From JBFHRE01 sp041746105 (lineage in GTDB: Bacteria; Actinomycetota; Acidimicrobiia; Spongiisociales; ZC4RG35): 15,259 nucleotides of DNA. The notes beneath the pieces are model-generated. The model was not told the DNA's origin. It ran no database searches and saw only the letters and a program-made list of their open reading frames with translations. The position numbers were made by a program, and so were the translations under genes. The stretch covers positions 1 through 15,259 of the forward strand of contig JBGTHP010000001.1 of NCBI GenBank assembly GCA_041746105.1, given 5' to 3'. Positions 1-8,508 of this stretch are shown in pieces. Positions within the stretch are counted from its first letter, which is position 1. Every line of letters begins with the position of its first letter.

Positions 1-666
1 ACCGCGGTTGAAGGGGAGGAAGGCCGTCCGCTCCCCGGCAAGGCGGGTGGTCATGAACACCTGCTCGGTGTCGACGGCGAAATGCACCAGCGCCCGCCGC
101 AACGCCACGTTCTTCGGGTCGCGGTCGGTGCGGTACTGGGCCTTGGCATCATCGGCCGTCTGGCCGGTGAGATGGTTCTTCACCTCGGCGGTGGCCACCG
201 GGATCCCGTTGACGAACAGCGCCAGGTCGACCGTCTTGTTCGAGCCCGGTTGGTATGGCAACTGGCGGGTGACGGTCAAACGGTTGGCGGCGTACCGCTC
301 GGCGAGAAGCGGGTTGAGCCCCGAAGCCGGGCGGAAGTAGGCCAGGGAGAACTCCGCCTTCTCGTACCCGGCATACACCAGACCGTGACGCAACACGTCC
401 ACCGTCCCCCGAACGTCGAGCTCCTTGGTGAGCCGGTCGACGAACCCTGCGCGGGCGGCGTCCCGAATGCCGGAGTGGGTTGTCAACACCTTCGCCCATT
501 CGCCGGGCTGGGTGGCCTCGATGAAGGCGAACAGCTCCACCGTGTCGAGCCCCAGGCCCGCGTCGAAGTCGCTGGACTGCGTACCGAGCTTCCAACCGGT
601 ATACCCGCCGTGCTCGGTGAGCCACCCTGCGATGTGCGTTTCGAACGCCGCCTCGTCCGGTTTCAC
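1..666 (-). CDS. hsdR: Type I restriction enzyme R subunit, N-terminal part (runs off left edge)
   Basis: HsdR is the nuclease and DNA-translocating motor subunit of a type I restriction-modification complex. Only the first 222 codons are present. The translation opens VKPDEAAFETHIAGWL, the usual N-terminal helix of the family, and contains the PD-(D/E)xK nuclease core: Asp148 in TVDLALFVNG, then Glu161-Val-Lys163 in TAEVKN, followed by Gln169 in the TGQT stretch typical of HsdR. The ATP-driven motor domains should lie beyond the window. The GTG at 666 is chosen because an in-frame stop at 721-723 limits the gene to at most 55 nt upstream and no ATG, GTG or TTG lies in that stretch; the ribosome site (GGGCGG) is weak. 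It follows the toxin gene after 181 nt, so it may have its own promoter. Family assignment is secure; intactness cannot be judged. Confidence 0.9.
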   Translation of the reverse strand, partial: MKPDEAAFETHIAGWLTEHGGYTGWKLGTQSSDFDAGLGLDTVELFAFIEATQPGEWAKVLTTHSGIRDAARAGFVDRLTKELDVRGTVDVLRHGLVYAGYEKAEFSLAYFRPASGLNPLLAERYAANRLTVTRQLPYQPGSNKTVDLALFVNGIPVATAEVKNHLTGQTADDAKAQYRTDRDPKNVALRRALVHFAVDTEQVFMTTRLAGERTAFLPFNRG

Positions 667-847
667 GCCATCACCGCCCAGCTCGATCCAGTGGCATGGA
701 ACAAAGACCGCGCCACGCCGCTATTCCAGCAAATGGCATATCTCTAGAACAAGTGCGGGGGCGCTGATCAGTCATGACGACTCATTCTGGTCGGAGCTGA
801 CCGCCCGTCCGCCCCAACCCGGACCTTCTTCGAGACAGGGCGAAGCA

Positions 848-1285
848 TCACAGCATCTTCTCGGGGCGCCAGCGGAGTTCGATACGTTCGTGATGAAGGA
901 CGTACACGTACGGTCCCGGCTTGGCGGCCCGGTGCAGAATCCTCCCCAGGTGACCTCGAATCCGCTCGGCCATCTCCATACCCGTGAGATTGGAACTGTC
1001 GAGGGCGAACACCCGCAGCGACGAGCCTTCCAGCGCTTCACGGTGATCCCGGATGAGCCTCGAATCCTTCGTCAGCGCGATCCAGCCGGCAGCCGACACG
1101 TCATGAATCCATGTCGGGTCATCGACCCTCTGGTCGAGGCCGCCTGGATAGACGTCGGCCATCGGCTTGACCTCATGGCCTTCCGACCGGAGCATGTCGG
1201 CCACGAGTCCGCGGCCCAGCCCGCGGTCGAGAAAGAAGACGGTGAGCGGCGGATCAGGCAGCGAGCCGCGGCGGCGCGAGGGCAT
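848..1285 (-). CDS. vapC: VapC45-like PIN-domain ribonuclease toxin
   Basis: This 145-residue protein resembles the VapC45/PIN-like toxins: an acidic start to the domain (TVFFLDRGLGRGLVADML), a DPTWIHDVSAAGW stretch and then a LTKDSRLIRDHREAL strand-helix pair, as in PIN-like domains where acidic residues hold the metal ion. Family members are presumed RNases that cut RNA when not held by the antitoxin. The ATG at 1285 has a clear GAGGAGG ribosome site 7 nt upstream and lies inside the end of the antitoxin gene (32-nt overlap), typical of translationally coupled toxin-antitoxin pairs. A longer reading to 1417 is open but overlaps most of the antitoxin C-terminal domain and lacks family similarity, so it is rejected. 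Assignment rests on motif memory, not a database search. Confidence 0.75.
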   Translation of the reverse strand: MPSRRRGSLPDPPLTVFFLDRGLGRGLVADMLRSEGHEVKPMADVYPGGLDQRVDDPTWIHDVSAAGWIALTKDSRLIRDHREALEGSSLRVFALDSSNLTGMEMAERIRGHLGRILHRAAKPGPYVYVLHHERIELRWRPEKML

Positions 1286-1958
1286 CGAGCGCCTCCTCGA
1301 CGTCGTGGACCTCGATGCCGTAATCCCGCGCAATCGACTCCACCGATTCCCCGGCCTTGCGCCGTGACAGCACAGCCGACCACGGTGCACCACCCACGAT
1401 GAACAACGGCTCGCCACCGGCCACCGCCGGGCGAACCCGGAGGATCGGGTCGGGAGTGACGGGCACGATCAACTCCGTAGCCCAGGCGTCGCCGTCGAAG
1501 CCGATACGACTCAGGTACTCGTTGATCACTTCGTGGAACACACGTTGACCCGACGCCACGACGGTAAGCAATCGAAGTTGAGAGTCTTCCTCACGTCTGG
1601 CGTAGTCGTACAACACCTGTGCCCCGTCCGAATACAGCCTGCGAGAAGCAAGCGCATGTTGCAGCTCGCCTTGGGTTGACAAGACCTCGAGAGCCCGGCG
1701 GATCCGCTGCAAAGGCAACCCGGTCTGCCTAAAAGCCTGAACCACGGTCGCCTCGATGAGACCGACGAACGGAACCGAGAGTCCGCCCCTCCCGTCGAGG
1801 GCGGTGATTACCGGCCCCTGTTTCACGGGTGGCCGATTCGAGAACTCTCGCTGATAACCCCGAGCCCATGTGGTGAGCGTCGAGGGACTCATGCCCACGA
1901 AGCGAGCGGCATCAGCGATGGTGTAGAGAGGTCGCGTGAACCTGATGTCGTCGATCAG
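1254..1958 (-). CDS. vapB: VapB45-like antitoxin with N-terminal HTH and C-terminal DUF433
   Basis: This is the likely partner of the overlapping toxin. The N-terminal part reads LYTIADAARFVGMSPSTL then TTWARGY, a MerR/excisionase-type helix-turn-helix. The middle (VPFVGLIEATVVQAF, LPLQRIRRALEVL, ALASRRLYSDGAQVLYDYA) is typical of the actinobacterial VapB45 family, and the C-terminus (GGAPWSAVLSRRKAGES, DYGIEVHDVEEALDAL) is a DUF433 domain. It should neutralise the toxin and repress the operon. The start is odd: the first ordinary start codon, GTG at 1898, would delete half of the HTH. The HTH frame is open back to a stop at 1967-1965, and CTG at 1958 is the only plausible initiator, 6 nt after AAAGGA. 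That gives 234 residues. An alternative is one extra G after the ATG at 1963, which would be a frameshift. Confidence 0.75.
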   Translation of the reverse strand: MIDDIRFTRPLYTIADAARFVGMSPSTLTTWARGYQREFSNRPPVKQGPVITALDGRGGLSVPFVGLIEATVVQAFRQTGLPLQRIRRALEVLSTQGELQHALASRRLYSDGAQVLYDYARREEDSQLRLLTVVASGQRVFHEVINEYLSRIGFDGDAWATELIVPVTPDPILRVRPAVAGGEPLFIVGGAPWSAVLSRRKAGESVESIARDYGIEVHDVEEALDALAPPRLAA

Positions 1959-1973
1959 CCATCATCCTTTCGC

Positions 1974-1986
1974 TTCCCACATCGTA
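1974..1986 (-). promoter_or_regulatory. Weak candidate -10 element for vapBC
   Basis: On the minus strand TACGAT (1986-1981) fits the actinobacterial -10 pattern TANNNT. A transcript starting about 7 nt later would have a 15-20 nt leader carrying AAAGGA before the proposed CTG start. No convincing -35 box is present, so this is only suggestive. If real, it would let the toxin-antitoxin pair be expressed independently of the restriction genes upstream. Confidence 0.3.
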
Positions 1987-2015
1987 CGCCCGAGGGACGA
2001 CGTATCCCGCCCATC

Positions 2016-2576
2016 TCACCATTCCAACGAGAACGGCGAACGCATCTCCTCGGTCGTCGCCTCGGCGTCGAAGAAGGCAGGGTCGAAATCGACCGGTGCC
2101 CACTCGCGGAGTTCCTCGTGCTCCGGATCGTCCGGATGGGCCAACGCATGCAACAGGTCGTTGTACCCCCACGGGCCGCCACAGTCCTCCGGTGGACATG
2201 CTCGCCGCCCCGCCAGACACAGCGGATACTCGACGCCACGCTGAGGCATGGTGATCGCCTCGACCACCACATCATGTTCCCACCCGTCACCGAAGTCGTA
2301 GTCCCACCGCATCTTCATCCCGACCTTGGGAAGCACATCGTCGAGCCGGAACCGGTTCTCGTCGAGTTCTGTGATCCCCCACTCCGGGTCCGGTATCCCG
2401 TACCTCGTCCCGCCCACGTCGAAGAGGTGCAGATGCCCGCCCATCCACCCCATCGCCGACAGCAACACCGGGTACAACTCCCCCAACGTCAGATCCGACT
2501 CCACCACGATCCGCCGCCACACCGGCGGCTTCACCTCCCGCAACGTCACCTTCAACTGATGGACGGTCCTCGTCAC
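2016..2576 (-). CDS. Plasmid pRiA4b ORF-3 family protein
   Basis: This 186-residue protein has the hallmarks of the pRiA4b ORF-3 family: the opening LKVTLREVKPPVWRRI, the LHLFDVGGTRYG segment, the DYDFGDGWEHDVVVE core, and the cysteine-containing PLCLAGRRACPPEDCGGPWGY stretch near the C-terminus. The biochemical role of the family is unknown to me; members are frequent on plasmids and mobile islands. The GTG at 2576 is chosen because AGAGGAGG lies just upstream and because it overlaps the hsdS stop by 4 nt (GTGA), which implies translational coupling to the specificity subunit. Its position inside a restriction operon suggests, but does not show, a function connected with defence. No membrane segment or signal peptide is visible. 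Confidence 0.85.
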   Translation of the reverse strand: MTRTVHQLKVTLREVKPPVWRRIVVESDLTLGELYPVLLSAMGWMGGHLHLFDVGGTRYGIPDPEWGITELDENRFRLDDVLPKVGMKMRWDYDFGDGWEHDVVVEAITMPQRGVEYPLCLAGRRACPPEDCGGPWGYNDLLHALAHPDDPEHEELREWAPVDFDPAFFDAEATTEEMRSPFSLEW

Positions 2577-3814
2577 GACGCCTCCTCTGAGATCGAGTTG
2601 GAGACGTCGAGCTCGCCGGTCACTGCCGCGGTTATGAGAGCCTGCCGGCGTTCGACGAGGAGGTCGATCTGCCTACCGAGCATCGACGTGGTCCGCTGAC
2701 ACATCGACGTCAGCACGTCGAGATGATCAGCGAGTCGGACCTGGACGTCGATGCCGGGCACAGGGATAGCGACCCGGCCGAGGTCCCAAATGTTGATCCC
2801 TCGAATGGTGGCGCCTGTCATGCGCGAATGAACATCCTCTTGAGTGGTCCTGGAGCGCAATGAATGAAGAAGCCATCGCCCGCTCACAAGTTCTCCAGGA
2901 GCGATGCGCGCCACGTCCTGGGTGATATTCGCGCCCGCCAACTCAGCAGGAACGACCTCCACATCGCCCACACCACCGCGGATCGAAAAAACAAGATCGC
3001 CCTCCAGGAGCCGCGAGCGGGCATAGCCTGCCTCGATCTCGTGGGTTGTACGACTGACGTCCGCGCGGTTCAGGCGGTGCATCTTCACATCGCCACCCTT
3101 CACAATTGGCACGCCATCTTCGACATCGGGCCCAGGAAGAACGATCCCATACATGATCCGCCTATTTGGCGGAACGAGATGAGTCAGTGGTGTCACCTTC
3201 CCTCCTGACGACCACACGATTCCATCGATCTGGCACGACAGGCGCTCCGAAAGAAGTTCGACCAGTCGACGCTTCTTGGCGATGACCGCGTCGAGCCGGG
3301 CCGTCTCGTCGTCGAGGAAGTCGGCGATTGCCCGCTGGATGTCGAGTGGTGGGAATCTCATACGAAGATCCCGAACCCGCTCAGCAGAGACATGATGGAT
3401 ATTCGCGCCTGTCGCGATGGCCGCGAATCGCCCATCAGCAAACGCGTGACGAGCCCACCAGCCGAGGAAGCGTCCGTCTGTACGATCTGACCGGGGACGC
3501 AAACGAATGAGGGTGTTCTGGAAGCACACGACTCCAGACAGCTCCTCACGCCAGACGGCCGATGCACCAACGGAGCTAAGACTGCCTGACCCCTCAGTCA
3601 CCAGCACGTCACCCGACCGCAGCGAGAAGACAACCTGCTCCTCTGGAGTGAAGTTCATTACCTTGACGTCGGATAGGTCCAGGGTGCCGTCCTGAACATT
3701 GGCGGCCCTGAGGTAACGGATCATGTGCGGACCTTCGCTGTTTTCGGGGGAGCGCTGCCGGCCCAAGCGAATGTCTGAATAGGCGCGAAGTGGCCGCTCG
3801 CCCCAATCCTTCAC
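2573..3814 (-). CDS. hsdS: Type I restriction-modification specificity subunit
   Basis: HsdS carries the DNA target recognition of the type I complex and bridges two HsdM and two HsdR subunits. The 413 residues show the standard two-half layout: a first target-recognition domain (about 1-152), a conserved spacer helix (FPPLDIQRAIADFL, then LDAVIAKKRRLVELLSERL, about 153-200), a second target-recognition domain (about 205-350), and a matching C-terminal spacer (DVQVRLADHL ... GRQIDLLVERRQALITAAVTGELDV). Two full halves predict a bipartite asymmetric recognition sequence, which cannot be read from the protein. The GTG start at 3814 overlaps the hsdM stop by 4 nt, and its own stop overlaps the next gene by 4 nt. 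It appears intact. Confidence 0.93.
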   Translation of the reverse strand: MKDWGERPLRAYSDIRLGRQRSPENSEGPHMIRYLRAANVQDGTLDLSDVKVMNFTPEEQVVFSLRSGDVLVTEGSGSLSSVGASAVWREELSGVVCFQNTLIRLRPRSDRTDGRFLGWWARHAFADGRFAAIATGANIHHVSAERVRDLRMRFPPLDIQRAIADFLDDETARLDAVIAKKRRLVELLSERLSCQIDGIVWSSGGKVTPLTHLVPPNRRIMYGIVLPGPDVEDGVPIVKGGDVKMHRLNRADVSRTTHEIEAGYARSRLLEGDLVFSIRGGVGDVEVVPAELAGANITQDVARIAPGELVSGRWLLHSLRSRTTQEDVHSRMTGATIRGINIWDLGRVAIPVPGIDVQVRLADHLDVLTSMCQRTTSMLGRQIDLLVERRQALITAAVTGELDVSNSISEEAS

Positions 3815-5589
3815 CCGGTCACCTCGGCGAGCAGTTCCTGAATCTCCGCCTCGAGCGCCTTGATTTCGGCGTCGATCTCTTCAAGCGGCCTGGGGGCCTC
3901 GTAGGTGTAGAAGTGTCGGGTGAGGGGGATCTCATATCCGATCTTCGTCTTGGAGTGGTCGACCCAGGCGTCGGGGACGTAGGGCAGGACCTCCGTCTTC
4001 ATGTAGTCGTCGATCGCCCCGCGGAACTCGGGTGAAGCCAGTCGCTCAGTCGGGTCGGGTTCAAAAGAGATCTTGCCGTCGGGTAGCGGAACGTTCTCGT
4101 AATCCCGCAGGCTGGGGTCGGGTTTGGGACGTCCCTTCGAGTCGGTCTCGCCTTCGAGGGGTCGCTCGACGGTGATGCGAAGGAACCCGAACGACTCGTT
4201 GGGGAGAATCTTGACCTGGTCGGAGTCTTCGAACTCGCCGTAGAGGCGGACGATCTCGGCGATCTGGTCGTCGGAGAGCTGCTTGCGCTTCTCCCCCAGG
4301 CTCTTACGCATCTTGGTCCACAGCTCGCGGGCGTCGACCAGTTGGACCTTGCCTCGCCGGGCGGGAGCCTTGCGGTTGGTGACGATCCAGAAGTAGGTGG
4401 AGATCCCAGTGTTGTAGAAGAGCTGGTCGGGCAGGGCCACCACCGCTTCCAGCCAGTCGTTCTCGATGATCCAGCGTCGGATCTCGGAAGGACCGGACTG
4501 GGCGGCGCCGGTGAACAAGGGTGAGCCGTTGAAGACGATCGCCAGCCGGGACCCTCCTTCGGAGGCGGGCTTCATCTTGGAGATCATGTGTTGGATGAAC
4601 AGCAGGCTGCCGTCGTTGATGGGTGGCAGACCCGCCCCGAAGCGGCCGGCGAAACCCTTCGTCTGGTGTTCGTCCTTCACCTCCTTCTGGACCTTCTTCC
4701 ACTCGACTCCGAAAGGAGGATTGGCGAGGAGATAATCGAATTGGCGGCCTTGGTGGCCGTCCTCGGAGAACGAGTTGCCGTAGGCGATGTTGGAGGCGTC
4801 CTGGCCTTTCAGCATCATGTCTGACCGGCACACGGCGTAGGTCTCGGCGTTGAGTTCCTGGCCGAACACCTTGAGGTTGGCCTGCGGGTTGTGCGACCGC
4901 AGATAGTCCTCAGCCACCGACAGCATCCCGCCGGTGCCGCAGGCCGGGTCGAAGATCGTCTTGACGACTCCGGGCTTGGACAGGAGCTTGTCATCCTCGA
5001 TGAACAGGAGACTCACCATCAGCCGGATCACCTCACGGGGTGTGAAGTGCTCTCCGGCGGTCTCGTTGGACAGCTCGGAGAAGCGCCGGATCAGCTCCTC
5101 GTAGAGATAGCCCATCTCGATGTTCGACACCTTGTCTGGATGCAGGTCGATCTCGGCGAACTTGGAGACGACCAGGTACAGCAGGTTGGCCTTGTCGAGG
5201 CGGGTGATCTGAGCGGCGAGGTCGAACTTGTCGATGATGTCGCGTATCTCGGGTGAGAACCCGTGGATGTACGCCCGGAGGTTGTCGGCCAGGCGGTCGG
5301 GCTCCCCCAACAGCTTGGGGAAGTCGTACGGGGAGACGTTCCAAAGGTCCCTGATGTCGGTGAGCTGGTCGAGCAGCGGACCGAAGTTCCCGACCTTGCC
5401 CTTCACCTGCTGGTGCTTTTCGAGCATGGCTGGTTTCACCGGGTCGAGCACGCAGTCCAGGCGACGGAGGACGGTCAGGGGCAGGATGACCCGGCCGTAC
5501 TCGGACTGCTTGTAGTCACCACGCAGTAGGTCGGCCACCGACCAGATGAACCCGGCGTGATTGTTGACTTGCTCGCGTGACTCGGTCAT
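3811..5589 (-). CDS. hsdM: Type I restriction-modification DNA methyltransferase subunit
   Basis: HsdM is an S-adenosylmethionine-dependent adenine N6-methyltransferase that acts with HsdS. The 592-residue protein has an N-terminal helical domain (about 1-170), the GEHFTPREVIRLM lead-in (about 179-191), the SAM-binding motif DPACGTGG at 214-221 and the catalytic NPPF at 290-293. The C-terminus ends in a glutamate-rich helix (IDAEIKALEAEIQELLAEV) that likely packs on HsdS. The ATG at 5589 has AGGA 6-7 nt upstream and an 86-nt gap from the relaxase stop, so a promoter for the hsd operon may lie there, although I cannot name convincing boxes. It is the first gene of hsdM-hsdS-pRiA4b with 4-nt overlaps. 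Intact, typical length. Confidence 0.97.
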   Translation of the reverse strand: MTESREQVNNHAGFIWSVADLLRGDYKQSEYGRVILPLTVLRRLDCVLDPVKPAMLEKHQQVKGKVGNFGPLLDQLTDIRDLWNVSPYDFPKLLGEPDRLADNLRAYIHGFSPEIRDIIDKFDLAAQITRLDKANLLYLVVSKFAEIDLHPDKVSNIEMGYLYEELIRRFSELSNETAGEHFTPREVIRLMVSLLFIEDDKLLSKPGVVKTIFDPACGTGGMLSVAEDYLRSHNPQANLKVFGQELNAETYAVCRSDMMLKGQDASNIAYGNSFSEDGHQGRQFDYLLANPPFGVEWKKVQKEVKDEHQTKGFAGRFGAGLPPINDGSLLFIQHMISKMKPASEGGSRLAIVFNGSPLFTGAAQSGPSEIRRWIIENDWLEAVVALPDQLFYNTGISTYFWIVTNRKAPARRGKVQLVDARELWTKMRKSLGEKRKQLSDDQIAEIVRLYGEFEDSDQVKILPNESFGFLRITVERPLEGETDSKGRPKPDPSLRDYENVPLPDGKISFEPDPTERLASPEFRGAIDDYMKTEVLPYVPDAWVDHSKTKIGYEIPLTRHFYTYEAPRPLEEIDAEIKALEAEIQELLAEVTG

Positions 5590-5675
5590 GGGTGTCCTGT
5601 GGTGGGGCCGTTTCTCACGATAGAGGACGAGGCCGCACCGCCGCCCACCGGGCTGTGACGTCCCACGGATGGGAT

Positions 5676-8363
5676 TCAGCGGAGGGTCGGGCCGAGACCG
5701 CGGGTGGTTGTGTGTTCGGCGTTCCGGGTTCGGGTCTGGCGTTCCTCGATCAGGTGTCGGACGTGGCGTTCGAGCCTGTCTATCTCGTCTTCGTCGCCGG
5801 GGATGGCTGCCTGCTGCAGGCGGGGTGGCCCGAGCTGGTCCCGCCGGGCGACGGCGGGCAGGTCGACCCAGTCCCGTCCGACGGTCCCGGTGAGCACATC
5901 GAGGGCGGTCTGGTTGTCGTCGGCGACGACGTAGACGCGGTTGCTGTCTCGGCCTCGGGTCATGGGGGTGTAGATGCCTCGGCCGTCGGTTGGGGTGTCG
6001 ATGAGGAGGAGGGCGGTGTCGACGGTTCGTCCCTGGGTGGCGTGGCTGGTTTGGGCGTAGCCGAGTTCGAGATGTTCCCCCACGTAGTCGGCTGGGAGCC
6101 GAGCAGCGCCTGTCCGGCCGTCGAGCGAGACGCTGCCGTCGGTATGGATATCGGTGATGGTCCAGTGATCACGGTTCTTGACCATGAATCCTCGGTCAGT
6201 GCGCAGTCCACGGTCGTTGCGGCGGGTGACGACTTCGTCTCCGACGAGCATCCACCCTTCACCGACACCGAGCCGGCGACCTCTGGGGTCTATCTCTCCC
6301 GTAGCGATACGTGTCTGCTGGGCGAGGTGATTCAATGTGGCGACGGTTTCGGTGCTGTTGGCCATGAGCGCCACCGACTCACCCCGGCTGCGGGCTTCAC
6401 GCCAGGCGGCGATGATGTCGGCCTGCATTTCGGCGATGGTGCCCCCGTGGAGTCTGCCTCGACGGTCGTAGTCGGTGAGCACTGTGGTGTCGCCGGTCCG
6501 TAGGCGGAGACTGGCCTGGCGTTCCCAGGGGTGGTGGAACCGGTGTACCTCGTCGAGTTCGATCCCGCCGTAGCTGTCGACGAGGTGAGCGAACATGCCG
6601 CCCCTTCCCACCGCCGAGAACTGTCTGGGGTCCCCGACGAGCACAACCCGCCACCCGTTGTGCTCGGCCAGACGGGCCAGCTTGGCGAGCTTGGGAGTAG
6701 AAGCGGTCCCGACCTCGTCGACGATGACGGTGGTGCCGACCGGCAGGTCATAGCCAGGGCCGGGTGGTCGGAGGGGGTGGGAGTGTTCGGTGAGCAACTT
6801 GTCCAAGGTGTCGGACCGCAGGCCTGCCTCGATTGCGAGTACTTCGGCCGCCGCCGCAGTGGGTGCGACTCCGAACGACGGACGCTCCTGGACTTGGAGA
6901 TCGCCTACGGCGGTGGCGAGTGTCGTGGTCTTGCCTGTCCCGGCCGGGCCGACGATCAACTCCAATTGCCTGTCGCCTGCGACCGCTGCCACCGCCTCTG
7001 CCTGAGCCGGGTTGAGGTGTCCGCTGACGCCGACACGCCTGGCCGGTTCGTGGACCGGCTCGTCGGCGTGGCGACGCTCCGCCCATTCCATCAGTCGTTC
7101 CTCCTCGTCGAGGATGGCGCGGGTGGTGAGCGCCCGGTCGACAACGGATTCGCTGATCGGCCGGCCATCTCGGCGAAGCGACACAGCGGCCGTCACCGGC
7201 CGGGAAATGTCGACACAGCGGGTGGCAGCGACCTGGTCGGCGAGTTGATCCAGGAAGCCGGTCATCTGCTCGGCGTCGACGGTCACCGTGGTAGGCATCG
7301 CCGCCGCCAGCTCTCGGACCAGTTCGGCGCGACGCCATGTCGATTGTCGTTCACTCAGCGAGGCGAGAGCCCGGTCCACGACATGCGCCGCTGTTCCCGG
7401 GTCGATCCCCCAGGGACGACGGCGGTGTCCGATCATGTGACTGACTACGGTGCGTGAATCGTGGCCCAACACTCGAATCCTCTCCCGCCACTCCTGGCGC
7501 AGGTCAGCCGCAGTGGGGCCGTGCGGCTTGGAGGGTCGGCTATCCAACACTGCCTCCCGTTCCAGTCGCCACCGCTCGCTGGCTGTCGGCGCCCGGTCGA
7601 GCTCGGTGCCGAAGCGGTCGAGCTTCTCCTCGAGGCGACGCCGAACATCGTCGGTCCGCTGAGAGAACTCGGCCAACACCGCCGGGTCGATCCCTGCGAT
7701 CTCGGAAATACCGTGCTCGGGAGCCTGCCAGCGGACGCCGAGACGGCGGGTCAACTCTGAGCGAAGGTTGGCGTGATAGAGCGCCGACAGCGTCCGCTGG
7801 TCGAGCTTGATAGTGCGAGCGTCGAGAGCAAGCCAACGGCCGTCGGGTGCCGCTACCCGGTTGGCGATCACCGCATGGGTGTGCAACTGAGGATCGAGCT
7901 TGCGACTGGCGTGCTGACGGAAAACGCCGACCACGATCCCCTCTGCGTCCACGCACATCACATGACCGCGGTAACGCATCCGGGTATGAGCGTGGGATTC
8001 GATCCAGCCGAGGACGGCTCCAACCGCCTTCTCATGGGCTTCGATCACCTGCTGGCCCACCTCTGCGTCGCCGAGGCCGAAAAGGACCGACACCGACTTG
8101 GGAGCAGAGAACGTGGCGTCGTATCCGCGTACCGACTCTTCCCCGTACCGGCGGCCGAGGTCATGGCCCGTCGCTGGGTGCTGGCCAGCCATCACCGCCA
8201 AGAACGCGTCGGGGTCGATCTCAGCTTGGAGATCTAGGTGATCAGCTCCTCGACCCCACCACCGGCCGGGCGGCTCGTCACCATCGAGGTAGTAGGAGGG
8301 GAGACGCTCGGTGTAGTACCGGCCCGCCCCGCCACCTTTCAGCGTCGTCACCCGAACCGTCAC
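5676..8363 (-). CDS. MobF-family conjugative relaxase with C-terminal helicase
   Basis: This protein should nick one strand at an origin of transfer, stay bound through a tyrosine, and unwind the DNA for transfer. The 895 residues contain an N-terminal TrwC relaxase domain with paired tyrosines Y16-Y17 and Y24-Y25, the conserved YDATFSAPKSVSV segment (81-93), and the metal-binding histidines H151, H161 and H163 (LHTH motif). The C-terminal superfamily 1 helicase has Walker A GPAGTGKT (472-479), VDE (548-550), the GDPRQFSAVG motif (577-586), and the late motifs SHATQGRTVD and MTRGRD. The GTG start at 8363 follows AGGGGAGGA. The length is close to plasmid TrwC proteins and no key residue is missing. 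It is divergent from xis-int. No type IV coupling protein or secretion gene is visible. Confidence 0.93.
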   Translation of the reverse strand: MTVRVTTLKGGGAGRYYTERLPSYYLDGDEPPGRWWGRGADHLDLQAEIDPDAFLAVMAGQHPATGHDLGRRYGEESVRGYDATFSAPKSVSVLFGLGDAEVGQQVIEAHEKAVGAVLGWIESHAHTRMRYRGHVMCVDAEGIVVGVFRQHASRKLDPQLHTHAVIANRVAAPDGRWLALDARTIKLDQRTLSALYHANLRSELTRRLGVRWQAPEHGISEIAGIDPAVLAEFSQRTDDVRRRLEEKLDRFGTELDRAPTASERWRLEREAVLDSRPSKPHGPTAADLRQEWRERIRVLGHDSRTVVSHMIGHRRRPWGIDPGTAAHVVDRALASLSERQSTWRRAELVRELAAAMPTTVTVDAEQMTGFLDQLADQVAATRCVDISRPVTAAVSLRRDGRPISESVVDRALTTRAILDEEERLMEWAERRHADEPVHEPARRVGVSGHLNPAQAEAVAAVAGDRQLELIVGPAGTGKTTTLATAVGDLQVQERPSFGVAPTAAAAEVLAIEAGLRSDTLDKLLTEHSHPLRPPGPGYDLPVGTTVIVDEVGTASTPKLAKLARLAEHNGWRVVLVGDPRQFSAVGRGGMFAHLVDSYGGIELDEVHRFHHPWERQASLRLRTGDTTVLTDYDRRGRLHGGTIAEMQADIIAAWREARSRGESVALMANSTETVATLNHLAQQTRIATGEIDPRGRRLGVGEGWMLVGDEVVTRRNDRGLRTDRGFMVKNRDHWTITDIHTDGSVSLDGRTGAARLPADYVGEHLELGYAQTSHATQGRTVDTALLLIDTPTDGRGIYTPMTRGRDSNRVYVVADDNQTALDVLTGTVGRDWVDLPAVARRDQLGPPRLQQAAIPGDEDEIDRLERHVRHLIEERQTRTRNAEHTTTRGLGPTLR

Positions 8364-8378
8364 GACAGTCCTCCCCTC

Positions 8379-8387
8379 ACCCTGTCA
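8379..8387 (+). repeat. ACCCTGTCA element copy 1, just upstream of the relaxase start
   Basis: An exact ACCCTGTCA lies 16 nt upstream of the relaxase start codon, next to its ribosome site. It matches the copies at 8842-8850, 8865-8873 and, inverted, 9021-9029. A protein binding here could block relaxase expression. Confidence 0.5.
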
Positions 8388-8492
8388 CCGCAGGTGTGCA
8401 CTCGTCTGTCAATCGCTGGCTGGCATCGTGGGCGTTGGGTGCTCATGCGGCCGAAAACCTCAGCAAGCGATCCGGGATGAGTTGATGAGGTG

Positions 8493-8508
8493 GAATGGAT
8501 GACCATTC
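8493..8508. repeat. 6-4-6 inverted repeat, possible relaxase recognition hairpin
   Basis: GAATGG and CCATTC flank the tetraloop ATGA, a perfect short inverted repeat 130 bp upstream of the relaxase gene. MobF relaxases commonly bind a hairpin 5' of the nick site. There is no recognisable nic motif, so the assignment is speculative. Confidence 0.25.

Noticed and set aside
425..1402. Plus-strand 325-codon frame
   Set aside because: It is opposite hsdR and vapC, which have clear motifs on the minus strand.
5577..7457. Long plus-strand frames opposite the relaxase
   Set aside because: They are antisense openings caused by high GC content; the minus strand carries full relaxase and helicase motifs.
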